Notes: generated from the letters alone by a model not told the origin. A DNA stretch of 64,000 nt from Branchinecta lynchi (GCA_023053575.1 JAKZAP010000017.1:2053501-2117500), one strand, 5' to 3'. Shown: positions 30,301-40,278, counted from the stretch's first letter. A program made the numbers and translations.

Positions 30301-31438
30301 TTAGCTGGATGTAGATTTGCTAAGATAGACCAAAGGAAACATTTCTGGTCGTTATTTTCAATATTCAAGCAAGCTCTTTTATTTTTTACGAAATCTGGCA
30401 GTATTTTAAACGTTCCTCCCATGTAAGATTCTATTCGTGTCATCCTATAATCAATTCCTTCATACCGACTAAATTGTAGCCCAGATCGAGGGGTATTACT
30501 TAAAGAACTAAGTCTCTTGTTATTATCATCCAAATGATTATGAGTAAGAATGCTATTTTTATTTAAAATCCAAGAAGTACTGTTGTAATATACTACTACT
30601 TCTTCATCATTCTCCTGTCGATGGAAAATAACACGAGTTACAAACTGAACTCTATACTGATAAAGTTCATTCATCCGCCGCTGTAAATCTGCGAAAACAA
30701 AAGCAATAAGAGTATGTTCATCTCTTCCATTGCTTTCAACTGATACGTTTACAGTGTACAAATTCTCATTTTCCCTAGAGATAGTAGGTTGTTGTTCTTC
30801 TTCAGTTCTAAATAAATTATCAGGAATTAATTTTTCTTCTTTGATTTTTTTCTTATTTATGAAAAGAGTTGATAAACCAATTGGTTTCTGTCTACTGTTA
30901 TCACGTCTTTCTGTTTGATCTCCTATGATATCTCTATTTTTCTGTACGGAATCTTTATGTTTGGTAATAATATTATTATAGTATTCTCCAACTCTTTTTA
31001 GTACTTCTTCTCGGTTTCCGCGAGTTGATAGGTTTTTGTTTTTCAGAAATTTCTTTAATTCACTTGTCTCTTTTTCTTTGTTATCAATGTATTCTTGTTT
31101 TAGTTTTGTAATGGTGATATTATTTTCTTTTATCTCATCTTCCAGAATGGTTCGTAATCTCGGTTCTGGTTTGTAGTCGGATGGTCTGTTCTTATTATGA
31201 GTTCTTTCGTTTCTGCGTTCAATTTTAATTTTATCTTCAGCTATATAAATATACTTATTAAGATGGTTTATTATATTATTTGTTATTTCATGTTTCTTAG
31301 CTCCATTTGTTTTATTTTATTAATTTTCGCATAAGTCCGCAGTTCATTATATGTGTATAGCGATAATCTTTGTTTAACCGCTTTGTTGTTTGATATAACC
31401 TTTTTACAAAGCTGAATAACCTCTGCAGTATTCATCAT
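27363..31438 (-). pseudogene. Polinton protein-primed DNA polymerase B, interrupted
   Basis: About 1,350 codons. Order from the N-terminus: charged region with YKPEPRLRTILEDEI; a conserved domain with KCFLWSILANLHP and HYVLVKDLSRLV; a C2H2-type finger (YLCTFCGRHFTKEEHFEKH); exonuclease (CIIADFESYNEEY, LSKYDSHLFVREL); an HNH-like zinc knuckle CHIC...HFDHDHMTG...HAECN inside it; polymerase motif A DINNLYGWAM, motif B KLMNNACFGKTMEN, motif C CYMDTDSFIYDI. It replicates the linear element from a protein primer. Breaks: one frameshift at about 31305, and in-frame TAG codons at 30000-30002 and 29046-29048, the latter before LPSIESFYSRLTG. The catalytic residues themselves are intact. Start in CCCCTATTAAATGATG. 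Confidence 0.93.
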
Positions 31439-31449
31439 TTAATAGGGGA
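31436..31449 (-). promoter_or_regulatory. Start-site motif CCCCTATTAAATG of the polymerase
   Basis: Variant of the TAAATG start motif at the polymerase gene. Other TAAATG starts lie at 17859-17867 (118-aa gene), 23563-23571 (unknown protein), 26341-26348 (fibre-like) and 27026-27033 (ATPase). Confidence 0.5.
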
Positions 31450-31530
31450 ACATTTTTATTAATGAATTTCCCCCGTCTGCGTTTTCTCAGTCGTAAAGAA
31501 AAGCACTGGTTTCAGTATGCGTTTCACAGA

Positions 31531-31692
31531 GCAAGCGCTATCTAGATTCTCTCCGACCAGTCAAGAAAGTTTCAGTAGAGTTCCGTAGATAGCAGATGTG
31601 TTTTGTGTTTCAAATAGCAAGCGCTGTCTAGATTGTCTCCGATCAGTCAAGAAAGATTCCGTACAGTTTAGCAGGTGGCGGATGTGTTCCGA
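31531..31692. repeat. Two direct repeats (period 86 bp) in the divergent intergenic region
   Basis: GCAAGCGCTATCTAGATT at 31531 recurs as GCAAGCGCTGTCTAGATT at 31617; each is followed by CTCCGAYCAGTCAAGAAAG and a GCRGATGTGTTYYG block. They lie between the polymerase (-) and the membrane protein gene (+), where a bidirectional control region would be expected. Confidence 0.7.
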
Positions 31693-31740
31693 ATCGCGAA
31701 CCTTTCATTCAATCAAATAATTTCTGGAAGAATTTTATTA

Positions 31741-31751
31741 TAAAATAAATG
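31741..31751 (+). promoter_or_regulatory. Start-site motif TAAAATAAATG on the + strand
   Basis: The only non-TIR gene on the + strand also starts within TAAATG, so the motif follows gene orientation rather than a strand composition bias. Confidence 0.5.
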
Positions 31752-32168
31752 GAAGAATTAGAAAAGAAAATGTATGTTTACCGTCGCAGTTACAAGTACT
31801 ACAATCGTATAAGTAATAGCTTACTTGTATCCAAATTCCTCTTTTCGGCAGCAGGAATGTCTGCGTTTCTAGTGCTACCGTTAGCTTCTTTAAGTTTGGG
31901 TGCTGTTATCATCGAAATAATTGAAAAGCAGTTAAGCATTGCTGATAGAAAAGCAGAATTTAGGACAAATTACAATTTTTATACTGAGTTGTTGTCAATG
32001 CTAAAATGCGGACAATTAACAATTGAGGAGGTAATTCAGAGAGAAACAGAGATGCGTAAAACCTTTCGATTTTTTCCTCGCGAAAAATACATGAAACAAG
32101 TCCGTCTGAATGGTTATAAATATTGTAATAAATCTATAAAAAGTCAAGAGAAATTACCAAACATATAG
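31749..32168 (+). CDS. Small Polinton membrane protein
   Basis: 139 residues. A charged N-terminus (EELEKKMYVYRRSYKYYNRI) precedes two hydrophobic segments, LLVSKFLFSAAGMSAFLVL and LASLSLGAVIIEIIE, joined by a short turn, then a basic C-terminus. Proteins of this layout occur in many Polintons; the function is unknown. Divergent from the polymerase, 311 bp away. Intact. Confidence 0.7.
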   Translation: MEELEKKMYVYRRSYKYYNRISNSLLVSKFLFSAAGMSAFLVLPLASLSLGAVIIEIIEKQLSIADRKAEFRTNYNFYTELLSMLKCGQLTIEEVIQRETEMRKTFRFFPREKYMKQVRLNGYKYCNKSIKSQEKLPNI

Positions 32169-32708
32169 TCTATTGCTATACTGAATATTGTTTCCTAACT
32201 GTCAAACAGATCTTTATTTCATACGCGCATTAATGAGCTGCGTCATTCAAAGTTCTCGCCGTCAATTTGTGATGTAATTACAGTCTCCGGCGTGACTAAC
32301 ACAATCTCATCTTAACTCGGAAACTTTTGCGTATTGATCAAGGACCCTTGGCGTAATGGTTCAACGCTTGGCCGAGCGTTGACTCATCGCCATTCAGACC
32401 TTCGAATCCCACTGACCGCAGTTTCTGTTTGTCGATAGTGGGATGGTAATAAAAACTTGCGGGTTCCCCGTTCAGGGCCCCCCAGACTAAGGCCACATCA
32501 CCACAAACACTACACCAATCGGGGTGTACCAACATCACACCTCTTAATTTTCAAAGTCTGGGGGTGTGGGGTTTTGCAAAAATATTTTATAAAGTTCAAA
32601 ATCGGTAATCATCATATCATCATGCAAACTCAGTACTGCGTTTGTATCTATCGCATTTATGTGATAAACGTGGTTGGTTTCTATTACCAGATGTTTCAAA
32701 GCGATTGG
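32169..32708 (+). repeat. tRNA-derived SINE in the Polinton right end
   Basis: Positions 32345-32415 show an A-box-like TGGCGTAATGGTTCAACGC and a B-box-like CCTTCGAATCCCACTGA at tRNA spacing, so this is probably an inserted tRNA-derived SINE reaching to about 32590. The remaining sequence up to the right TIR shows nothing recognisable. Confidence 0.6.
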
Positions 32709-32730
32709 GATTTTTATTTAATAAAATCAT

Positions 32731-32743
32731 CCCCTAATAAATG
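32731..32743 (+). promoter_or_regulatory. Start-site motif CCCCTAATAAATG, right copy
   Basis: Identical to the motif of the left TIR gene. Confidence 0.6.
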
Positions 32744-33049
32744 GAGTCCACAAAGGAAGTCTTGAATACAATCAGAATGAATAAATACAATGACACAATC
32801 AGGAAAGAAGAACTAGTTCTAGGATTGAAATATACTATCGTTAAAATGAGAATTGCTAAGACAAAATATGGTGATAAGTTGGTTGTAGTTATTAATCATA
32901 ATGACAAACCCTGTGATTTGTTTATAACTCAGAAATATAATGCCATTGCTAACGAATTACTTTTAAAGAAAAATCTAGTTTTGCAGCCTATTGTACGCGA
33001 AAACAAGAACAAAGAAACATATGTAGATTTAGAACTGTTTACTCAGTAA
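32741..33049 (+). CDS. Small Polinton protein inside the right TIR, possible OB-fold
   Basis: Second copy of the 102-aa gene at 15791-16099, again reading toward the element's end. It differs at two residues (NKYND for NKYNE, NHNDKP for NHNHKP). The same KTKYGDKLV turn is present. Being in the arms, both copies are replicated as terminal sequence and may be kept alike by gene conversion. Confidence 0.75.
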   Translation: MESTKEVLNTIRMNKYNDTIRKEELVLGLKYTIVKMRIAKTKYGDKLVVVINHNDKPCDLFITQKYNAIANELLLKKNLVLQPIVRENKNKETYVDLELFTQ

Positions 33050-33299
33050 TATTTGAATAAAAAATGAAAAATGTAAAAAAAAAAGAAGTAGTGTATATTG
33101 TAGTATTTTATATGTAGTAAAGGGTAATATTTCTCATTTCTTGTGTCCTTTATTTTGGAAGTAAGAAAATAAAAATGTTCTTAAAAAGGGGGATAATTTG
33201 GTAAAAAGGATGTTAAAATTTAAGAAATTGATGTTAAAATGGGGTTTTGAAATTGGGGGGAGGGTGGAGTGGGAGCCGGTATTATATACTACTGGTTTA

Positions 33300-33880
33300 T
33301 ATTTGCTAGGGGGAATTTAGAGTTCGATTGCGGAAATTTTCTAGGCCGTGCTCGGGTGCTAGAATCTGGAATAATCTTCGTACATGCTGCCGAGGGGGTC
33401 AAGGCCCATAATTCCGCTCTAGCTCTAGCGTTGGCTAGAGGTCGGTAAGAAACTAATAGAGGAAGAAAGATGGATGGTTTTCTCGGTGCAGGAACGAACT
33501 CAGATATTACTTAAAACTTACTTCAGATGTTGGATATTTCTTCTCTACCTACCATGGCGCACGCGGAACCGCTACCTGATCCGCCGTTTGTTAATTTCCG
33601 ACCCATTGTTAATGCTTGAAGCCCTCTCCTCTAATTTGTGTTCTTCGATTGGATAGTTACCTGTCCACGATCCCATCGATGTGATTCTAAATTGGTGAAC
33701 CCTTGTGGAAAATATTTTATGAGTGTTTTGCGGTCATTTTATATTTCCATGTCCTTTTCTACTGGACTTACGCCTTGGGAAGTGCGTCATAAGTCCTTCA
33801 TTCATTCACTCAGAAAATTCAACTTGGAGATCAGCTTGGTCTGATGGAGTAGAGTAACGTTACGTTGCAATTTTTTTCAG
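33300..33880. other. Intron remainder after the Polinton
   Basis: No repeat or gene recognised; it ends in the polypyrimidine tract and acceptor of the next Piezo exon. Confidence 0.4.
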
Positions 33881-34034
33881 CTATTCTTCGTAACCGTTCT
33901 CTGGCTCACGATGAGGATGTACCTGGACGAAAAACGTCGCGATATTGAGAAAATGCAACGTTCCTTAGTCGCGTCGGCTTTAGACCCACAGCTTCTTACT
34001 CTGAAAAGAATAGAGAGCGGCCAAAGTATAGCAG
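33881..34034 (+). CDS. Piezo: Piezo channel, internal exon c
   Basis: 51 codons plus one base (phase 0 in, 1 out). LFFVTVLWLTMRMYLDEKRR is the membrane helix and basic end that correspond to the LTFWLLLRQFVKEK stretch of vertebrate PIEZO1; a cytosolic linker follows (LDPQLLTLKRIESGQSIA). Acceptor TTTTTTTCAG, donor GTAAGA. Confidence 0.95.
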
Positions 34035-35102
34035 GTAAGAATTGCGGACTCTCATTAAGGCCTGGTTACACTAGGTTATTTTCTGCGCAGAATTTAGCAC
34101 CTAAAGTGATCCAAGAAAATTAAGCTTTCCGTGTTTGCTAAATTTCAGACAGAATATAAAATTAATTCCTAATATATTGTTTCTAATGAATTTAGCGCCT
34201 AAAGCGATCCAAGAAAATTGAGCTTTTCGTATTTGCTAAATTTCAAACAATACATAAAATGAATTCCTAATATTTTCTTTTAAATTCAGGAGCTAAATAC
34301 AACAAACAGATTGTCTGATTATACAGTGGTGTTTCTACAGTGGCTGACTGGAAAAAAATAATATTATTTAAAATTAAAGACATAAAACAAATGCTTATGA
34401 TGGTATTTTGACAACTAAAACCTTCTTACATTTCTCAGAAATAGTTTTGAGTAATCCTTGGAAACTTGAAATATAATTACAGGAGTTCACGTTGGTCCAA
34501 CAGAAATTTACACTGGATGGTTGCACAGCTGGTCAAGTTCCCATTTAAAAGATCATTTTTCAGTGACCTGATTTTTGGGATCCCAAACCTATGACGTCGC
34601 AAAAGTTGTCCGTCTGTCCGGCGTCTGTCTGTCAGGTCACGTCCACTCTAAGCGTTTTCCAAGATTTCCCGGCTCCCTCCTCTAGCTCCCCCCCCAAAGT
34701 CACCGGATCCTGTCCGGCTTTGAGATTGGTCGTATCAAGTTTCATTAAGACCGATCACCCGTTCAAAAGTTATAAATACCTCAAGATTCCGGATTCCCCC
34801 TCCATCCACTCCCCCTACGATGCTCGGATTGGGGAACTGACTATTTTCAACTTTGGAGGGGGGGGGGGGGGCTCTGATATGCCTGCCAAGTTTCATCGGC
34901 CTAGCTTATGTGGAAGTGCCCGAACTAGCAAAATCTGGACAGACCGACCGACTGACCGACGGACGGACAGAAATTGCGATCGCTATATGTCACTTGGCCG
35001 AAAGGCAAGTGCCATAAAACCCCTAAAATCACTAAATCGAGATAATTACTAGTCACCTACACTATGCTCTTGCTTGTAGTTTGCCATTTTTTTTCTTTTT
35101 AG
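34035..35102. other. Intron with a local duplication and a G-rich repeat copy
   Basis: Positions 34091-34190 and 34192-34280 are tandem copies of a block with AATTTAGCRCCTAAAGYGAT. Positions 34560-35021 are a minus-orientation copy of the GTCCGTCTGTCCG / AAACTTGGCAGGCAT repeat family (see 52140-54640), ending at GGCAAGTGCCATAAA. Confidence 0.55.
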
Positions 35103-35323
35103 AAATGGTCCAGCCGCCCTCCGCGTCGCATCCGAGCGAGGACATAGTCGAGTCCAACCCGCTCCTCGCCAAATTTCTGGATTTCACAAAGAAATGGATC
35201 GTCAAAGTCTGGATCTGGATCGTCGTCGCTATGCTGTTCGTCATTGGCATTGGCACTGGGAAAGTGGTCCTCTATCGAATTGTATATATGGCGATCTTCC
35301 TCATTTTTATCGTCACGTTTATG
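35103..35323 (+). CDS. Piezo: Piezo channel, internal exon d
   Basis: Two bases plus 73 codons (phase 1 in, 0 out). A Ser/Pro-rich linker precedes FLDFTKKWIVKVWIWIVVAM, then a helix and the conserved VVLYRIVYMAIFLIFIVTFM. This is the beginning of a four-helix blade unit. Donor GTAAGC. Confidence 0.95.
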
Positions 35324-36767
35324 GTAAGCATACTTTTTCCTACTTTTTTTCTGGACCGGATTCTAAAATCCTGTCCGGAAAAAATATTCTTTGAGCCCAA
35401 GTTGACTTTGAAACATATATTCAAATATTTTTTACAACAGATATACGTCAGCTACGATTCTTCATCAGCGATATTTCGGCCCTTCGTGTACAGTCTATTT
35501 CTTGTATAATTACAGGTTTGTTTCCTTCCCCGACGTTGAACAAGAAGATTGACATACTGACGAGGACTCTTGCCAAGAAGGGCCGAAATATCGCTGATGA
35601 AGAATCATAGCTGACGTATATCCGTTGTAAACATTATTTGAATACCTGTCCGGAAAGTTGAAACATTCTAGCTGAATTTCCGGATTCATGTGTGTTAATC
35701 CGGTATATTGCTCAGGGCCTATGGTGCGCAATTACGATTGTGATCGGTGGGTCGGGAACTATACCAGCCTTCTCGGCAGCATCATCAGATCCGTACGGAG
35801 GGGCTTAGGCCATTTTAACTTTATGGTGAATGTGCAGAAAATTGGGCCGGGAAAACCTGACTGCCTGCCCGAACCGTTAAGATACGCTTGAATTCTACCC
35901 TGGTCGAATTTGTGATTTCGTGATTTCGGTGAATTCGTCTTCAGGCGGATAAACAAGATTTAAAGTAGCTTGAAGTTTGACCGAAAAGAGTTGGGATAGG
36001 ACAATTTAGTTACCCATCACTTATTCACTAAAATTGGCTTGAAGACCCGCTGAAAATGCGTTACTTCGTTATTCCGCTATCCACGAATAATGGATTTTCA
36101 AATAGTGGAATTTCCGTGTGATTTGTGGTACTTCTATGCGCTTATATGCCGTACGAGAAAGATTTATCTTTTTTTTGTGTTCAGGCACTATTCGATTTTC
36201 ACCAATTTCACCATTGCCCACTGAAAAGCCGCGTTAAAATTTCCGGCATCATAGTAGAACTTTCGTTATGGGGATGGCCGCAGATATTCTGAACCTCATA
36301 ACTAGAGTAGATAGTGGACAAAAAAAAAAACCTTTGCAGAATCCAAATAATTAAGTGTACCGGTATTCAGTTAAATGACACACAAATACGAAGACTTTTC
36401 AGTTAAACCTTACCCTTTTGGATGTTTCCTCATCGCTTTCAAAAATTATGGACAACAGCTCCCAACTAGCGCACGTCTTCGTCCACTGCTTCCTGACCGA
36501 AGATTGAAAATTAAGTGTCTTTTTCTGTGTGTTAATGTGTTTTGTTTATTTTCTTCATTTACTCCGCCTTTTCAAAATGGCGGGTCATAGATAAATTACT
36601 TACTTACTTACTTACTTAAGTAGTTTAGTGCCTCTTTCGCTGTAAACGAGAAAGGGGAACTGCTAGCTCTCCGTCTAGATAAGACCTGGTCAAGGGGTTG
36701 GTGCGCTCGACTCGAAAGTTTCATAATAATTCATGCTAAATTTTCCTGATTTCGTGATTTTTTCTAG
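35324..36767. other. Intron with interspersed repeats
   Basis: 35380-35645 holds two inverted pieces of the repeat with GCGATATTTCGGCCCTTC. 35965-36409 is an inverted, degenerate copy of the TTAAAGTTTAACTG MITE. 36540-36625 resembles the tail of the retrotransposon at 18485 (ACTCCGCC..TTT, GGCGGGTCATAGATAAAT) followed by (CTTA)5. Confidence 0.55.
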
Positions 36768-36916
36768 CTTTCTTACCATGCCTGGAGACGCCTGCTCTAC
36801 CGGTTTTGGATTGCAGTGATTGTTTACTCTATGATCATCTTGGTTCTGGTCTACGTTTACCAGTTCGAGAACTTCCCACTCATTATTGAGGACAAATTGT
36901 TGATACCCATTCAGCT
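36768..36916 (+). CDS. Piezo: Piezo channel, internal exon e
   Basis: 49 codons plus two bases (phase 0 in, 2 out). LSYHAWRRLLYRFWIAVIVY and SMIILVLVYVYQFENFP match the Piezo segment LxYxxWRKxLxxFW...LVLIxVYTFQF. Donor GTGAGT, with the exon ending in CT. Confidence 0.95.
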
Positions 36917-36979
36917 GTGAGTATATCGTTGACAGCAAATCGGTCGTTCAAAAGATAATAAAAAGTGGGTCGATAGTCG

Positions 36980-37117
36980 AGGTACGTTCTGGCGAGTGGT
37001 TAGCGCGCTGAACTCACAGGCGAATTGTCACGGGATCTAGTCCCGCACCATCACCCAACCGGCCAAGGGCGGTTGGAAAATTGGAAAACCTTCATCGGTT
37101 TGCATGCGAAAGTTTTT
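36980..37117 (+). repeat. tRNA-derived SINE, second type
   Basis: A-box-like TGGCGAGTGGTTAGCGCGC and B-box-like CGGGATCTAGTCCCGCA at tRNA spacing, followed by an A/T tail region. Clearly tRNA-derived; not the same body as 9545-9660. Confidence 0.65.
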
Positions 37118-37560
37118 TTATTATTACTTCTTTGAATCTTCACAACTGAAGAGTAGTTTATAAAAATGAACAAGAACATGTCCATCAAACTCACACATAC
37201 TTACATACTAATAAACAGCTGACTGTTAAAGATAAATTGGCCTACTAAATCTACAACGAATTACAGTTGAAAAAAACAAAGTTCGAAATAAACGAACTAA
37301 TCAGGGCGCTTTTTCCTGAAGAACGGAGATGAATGTTGTCAGCCTTTTATTGAAAGTTCTGGATTTTACTATTTAAAGCTTCGAAAGGATTCTTCACTTT
37401 AAAATTAGAAGTTAGGAAAGTTTAAAATTAGAAGTTAGGAAAGTTTTGTGAGTAGGAAAGTCTTGTGTTGATGGGTGTTACATGCGGTCAGTTCAGACCC
37501 AGATAAGGTAAATTAAGGCACAACTTTATTTATAACTTTATTTAGAGTTGGCCTTAAGCA
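37118..37560. repeat. Interspersed repeat, inverted copy at 62500-62730
   Basis: Blocks such as CAGCTGACTGTTAAAGATAAAT, GGCGCTTTTTCCTG and AAAGGCTGACAA-like sequence occur inverted in 62500-62730. Two direct copies of AGTTTAAAATTAGAAGTTAGG lie near 37410-37445. Confidence 0.5.
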
Positions 37561-37680
37561 CTAGACATTTTCAAGTAGTGAACTGAAAAACAAAATGATT
37601 CTCGTATCAGCCTGGACTTGAACCCAGAACATTCGGCTTGTTATGCCACTGCTCTACGACTGAGCTACAAAGGGGCTTAT
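37561..37680 (-). repeat. tRNA-derived SINE, copy 2
   Basis: On the minus strand TAGCTCAGTCGTAGAGC (A box) and GGGTTCAAGTCCAGG (B box) are close to perfect. CAGTTCACTACTTGAAAA follows downstream, shared with 9545-9660. The tRNA-like head could be mistaken for a tRNA gene, but the shared body argues for a SINE. Confidence 0.7.
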
Positions 37681-37889
37681 GAACGTGGCACGCAAACTAC
37701 TACAATGTTTAGCTTAGATAGAAGCGATGTGGGTCCTGGACCCCAGAAACGTCTACGATATGCTTCGACGCTAGAGTCTTACACTTCCGAATTCAGTTTA
37801 ACAGTTACTTTTATTGGTCACGCTAAAAGTCCCTTGTATAATATTAGTATAGCACCAGATACGCATCTCCAAGCACTAGCTTGTTACGA

Positions 37890-38140
37890 CGACTGTATTG
37901 GTATATGAAGGTGCATTCTCAACCTGATGGTATGGTGAGGGGTGTAGTAGGCCGGACAGAAGATGATAAATGTCCTAAGATACAGTCATCGGATTCAGGA
38001 TAGGCTAGGGCGTCAGGATGGCCTACTACACGTGCAGACGCACGGGCTCATTATGGACTCCCCAGGTTAATTCACACTATGGTTTGCGTACCGAACCACA
38101 ATAGGCTATAAACCACATCATGCACTAGGCCCTACATGTG
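37890..38140. repeat. Interspersed repeat, inverted partner of 45208-45480
   Basis: GTAGTAGGCCGGACA, GGCCTACTACACGTGCAGAC and CACAATAGGCTATAAACCAC all recur inverted around 45208-45480. Class unknown. Confidence 0.6.
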
Positions 38141-38153
38141 AGCCCACTCTAAG

Positions 38154-38670
38154 AACGTGTCCGAAAGCTCCGAAACGAACGAAAATGCTGAATTAATTCA
38201 GCATTTTTATATGCAGCATTTCGCTTTCGGACTTAAATTTTCGCTCAATTATTGCAGCCTTTCAGCATAAAATTCATCGAAAAACTCAGCAAGAATGTTA
38301 AATTTTATGTTAAATTTTCAAGAAGAAACTGGGGAGTACGGCGATTCTCTCAGTGTTTTCGGCGGCAACCATAACAAATTCAAAAAGACAACTGACAATT
38401 CGGCAAACATTCCAAATTGTAAGACAACTGGCGATCATGGCCAACGAAGAAAGGAAAGATAAGAAGATAAGTAGGTTGGATATCAGTATCTGATCCATTT
38501 TGTCAGCTTTATACAGCTAATTCTTTTCTCTTCTTCTTCTTCCTGACTTAAATTTTGGTATTCTAGAAGTGTCAGAGAAGAAAAAAAGGTAACAGCTTTC
38601 GGACAAACAAAAAAAAGAAAATGCAGCATTGCTGCAGCATTTACAGCACCAAAAAGCTTTCGGACACGTT
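38154..38670. mobile_element. TIR element with AACGTGTCCGAAAGCT termini
   Basis: The 16-bp ends AACGTGTCCGAAAGCT and AGCTTTCGGACACGTT are perfect inverted repeats. Secondary palindromes (GCTGAATTAATTCAGC) lie inside. No ORF; target duplication unclear. Confidence 0.7.
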
Positions 38671-38782
38671 TTAAGTAGCTTCAACCAAGACGCGCTCCCT
38701 AGCGGTGGCAGTAGTGAAGCAGCGTGGCGCCACCGTAACAAGCTTATAAAATCGCAAGCTATATTGGACAAAAAATGACTGA

Positions 38783-40253
38783 AGGACGGCTCAGACGGCG
38801 TTCGTAAAGTGCGTAAAGTCGTTCCCAAGGTTTCTAAAGTTGCTCTGCTAACCCGCGTAAAGTACTTTACGGAAGCAGGCATGAAGTTCAACTTGAGTTA
38901 ACTTTTTTCGTAAAGTTCGGAAGGTTGACCAATAGGAGAAGAGATCGAAAATAAGATATGAAATAAATTTGAAAATGGGGAATAGAAGACTGAAAAATGA
39001 TGAGATGATTCTTGTGGTTTGTATGATAGTAATAATAAATTATAAGGTAATTAGAACTTGAAACGCTTTTTGCAAGGATAATCTCCAACGGACACCGTCA
39101 TAACTGTACTTTCAAATCTGCACTCGCAGAACATATTTTTGGAAACCCATCCCATTCAGTATATTTTGGAAAAGCCCAAATTCTTGCAACGTGCACCGGA
39201 CTCCATTAAACCATTCGAGAAGCCGTTGAGATAAAGAAAAACCGAGCAGGCATTAACCGAGATACAGGCGAGTACTCCCTACCGGAAACGTGGAACGGGG
39301 TTATTAAGGGAAGAAAATTTAAGCCTCAGTCCCCTATTAACAACAAAACCGAAGTCGATCAAAATGCAGAAAAAAATGTTTCCTGCCGTCGACCCAATCG
39401 TGCAGCAAAAACAGCAGCCTTGTCAAAAATTAAATCTCAGCACTAGTTTTTCCGTGCAGGAATTATTCAAAGTAATAGATACAGGCGAGTACTCATATAG
39501 AAACGAAGAACGAGGTCATTAATAAAATAATATTTAAGTTTCCAGCCCCTTATTAATAAATAAACCGAACTTGACCAAAATGCAGAAAAAAACCTTTCTT
39601 GTCATCGCCCCAGTCGTGCAGCAAAAACAGGGTCCGTGTCAAAATTAAATCTCAGGACTAGTTTTTTCATTATAGTGGTATTTGAAGATAATTTACTTTA
39701 ATAAGATATTTATAGTCGGTAGAAGCTTCAGTTATTTATTACAGGTTTGATTCCTTCCCCGAAGTTGAACCAGTGGATTGACAGCTTGACGAGGAACCTT
39801 GCCAAGAAGGGCCGAAATATCGCTGATGAAGAATCATAGCTGACGTATCCGTTGTAAACATTGTTTGAATAAAATATAATTATAACAATTTTTCTTTTTT
39901 AGAATTTTTTTCTTGTTGTTTTTTCTCAGGTGAGCTGAGAAGAAAAAATTACTTATTGAATTAAATTATTTTGAGCTGATTGATTTGTTTATATTATTTT
40001 TGTTCTTTCCTGTATCTGGATATTAACCAGGGCCTATTATGGCTTTTATTATTAATACATATCTACCTATTTTTCATATTTGATAATAGCAATCTCTAGT
40101 AATTTGATTTTTTTTTTCCTTCTAAAACAAATTGCCACACGAAAATCTCGTAATGTTATGTAGGTCAAATTCCCGCCTGAGCGGTGACAAACTTTACGGA
40201 GCATACTTTGCGAAAAACTTTACGAACTTTACCAACGCCGTCTGAGTCGTCCT
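38783..40253. mobile_element. TIR element with AAGGACGGCTCAGACGGCGTT-like termini
   Basis: Left AAGGACGGCTCAGACGGCG and right CGCCGTCTGAGTCGTCCTT are inverted; subterminal GTAAAGT/ACTTTAC motifs repeat on both sides. About 1.5 kb; the interior has no transposase and includes a piece of the GCGATATTTCGGCCC repeat at 39745-39870. Confidence 0.6.
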
Positions 40254-40278
40254 TAAAACTTCTTCTTTTTGTTTGTAG

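Larger units (their letters stand above)
32709..33293. repeat. Polinton right terminal inverted repeat (585 bp)
   Basis: Inverse of 15583-16131. An extra block AAAGGGTAATATTTCTCATT and following bases (about 33117-33153) is absent from the left arm. Confidence 0.93.
15577..33299. mobile_element. Polinton/Maverick with 6-bp target duplication
   Basis: The element proper spans 15583-33293 (17.7 kb). It starts AGTAGTATATAATACCGG and ends with the exact inverse. GGTTTA flanks it at 15577-15582 and 33294-33299; 6-bp duplications are the rule for Polintons. Gene content is diagnostic: capsid proteins, packaging ATPase, adenain-like protease, retroviral-type integrase and protein-primed polymerase B. 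Polintons are both transposons and virus-like genomes. Most genes run on the minus strand, antisense to Piezo. Frameshifts, two amber codons and an inserted retrotransposon show that this copy is inactive. Without the roughly 4.1-kb retrotransposon it would be about 13.6 kb, at the short end for the class. Confidence 0.97.

Noticed and set aside
37609..37676. Functional tRNA gene on the minus strand
   Set aside because: A and B boxes are good, but the segment is followed by a body shared with another SINE copy and I cannot form a convincing acceptor stem.
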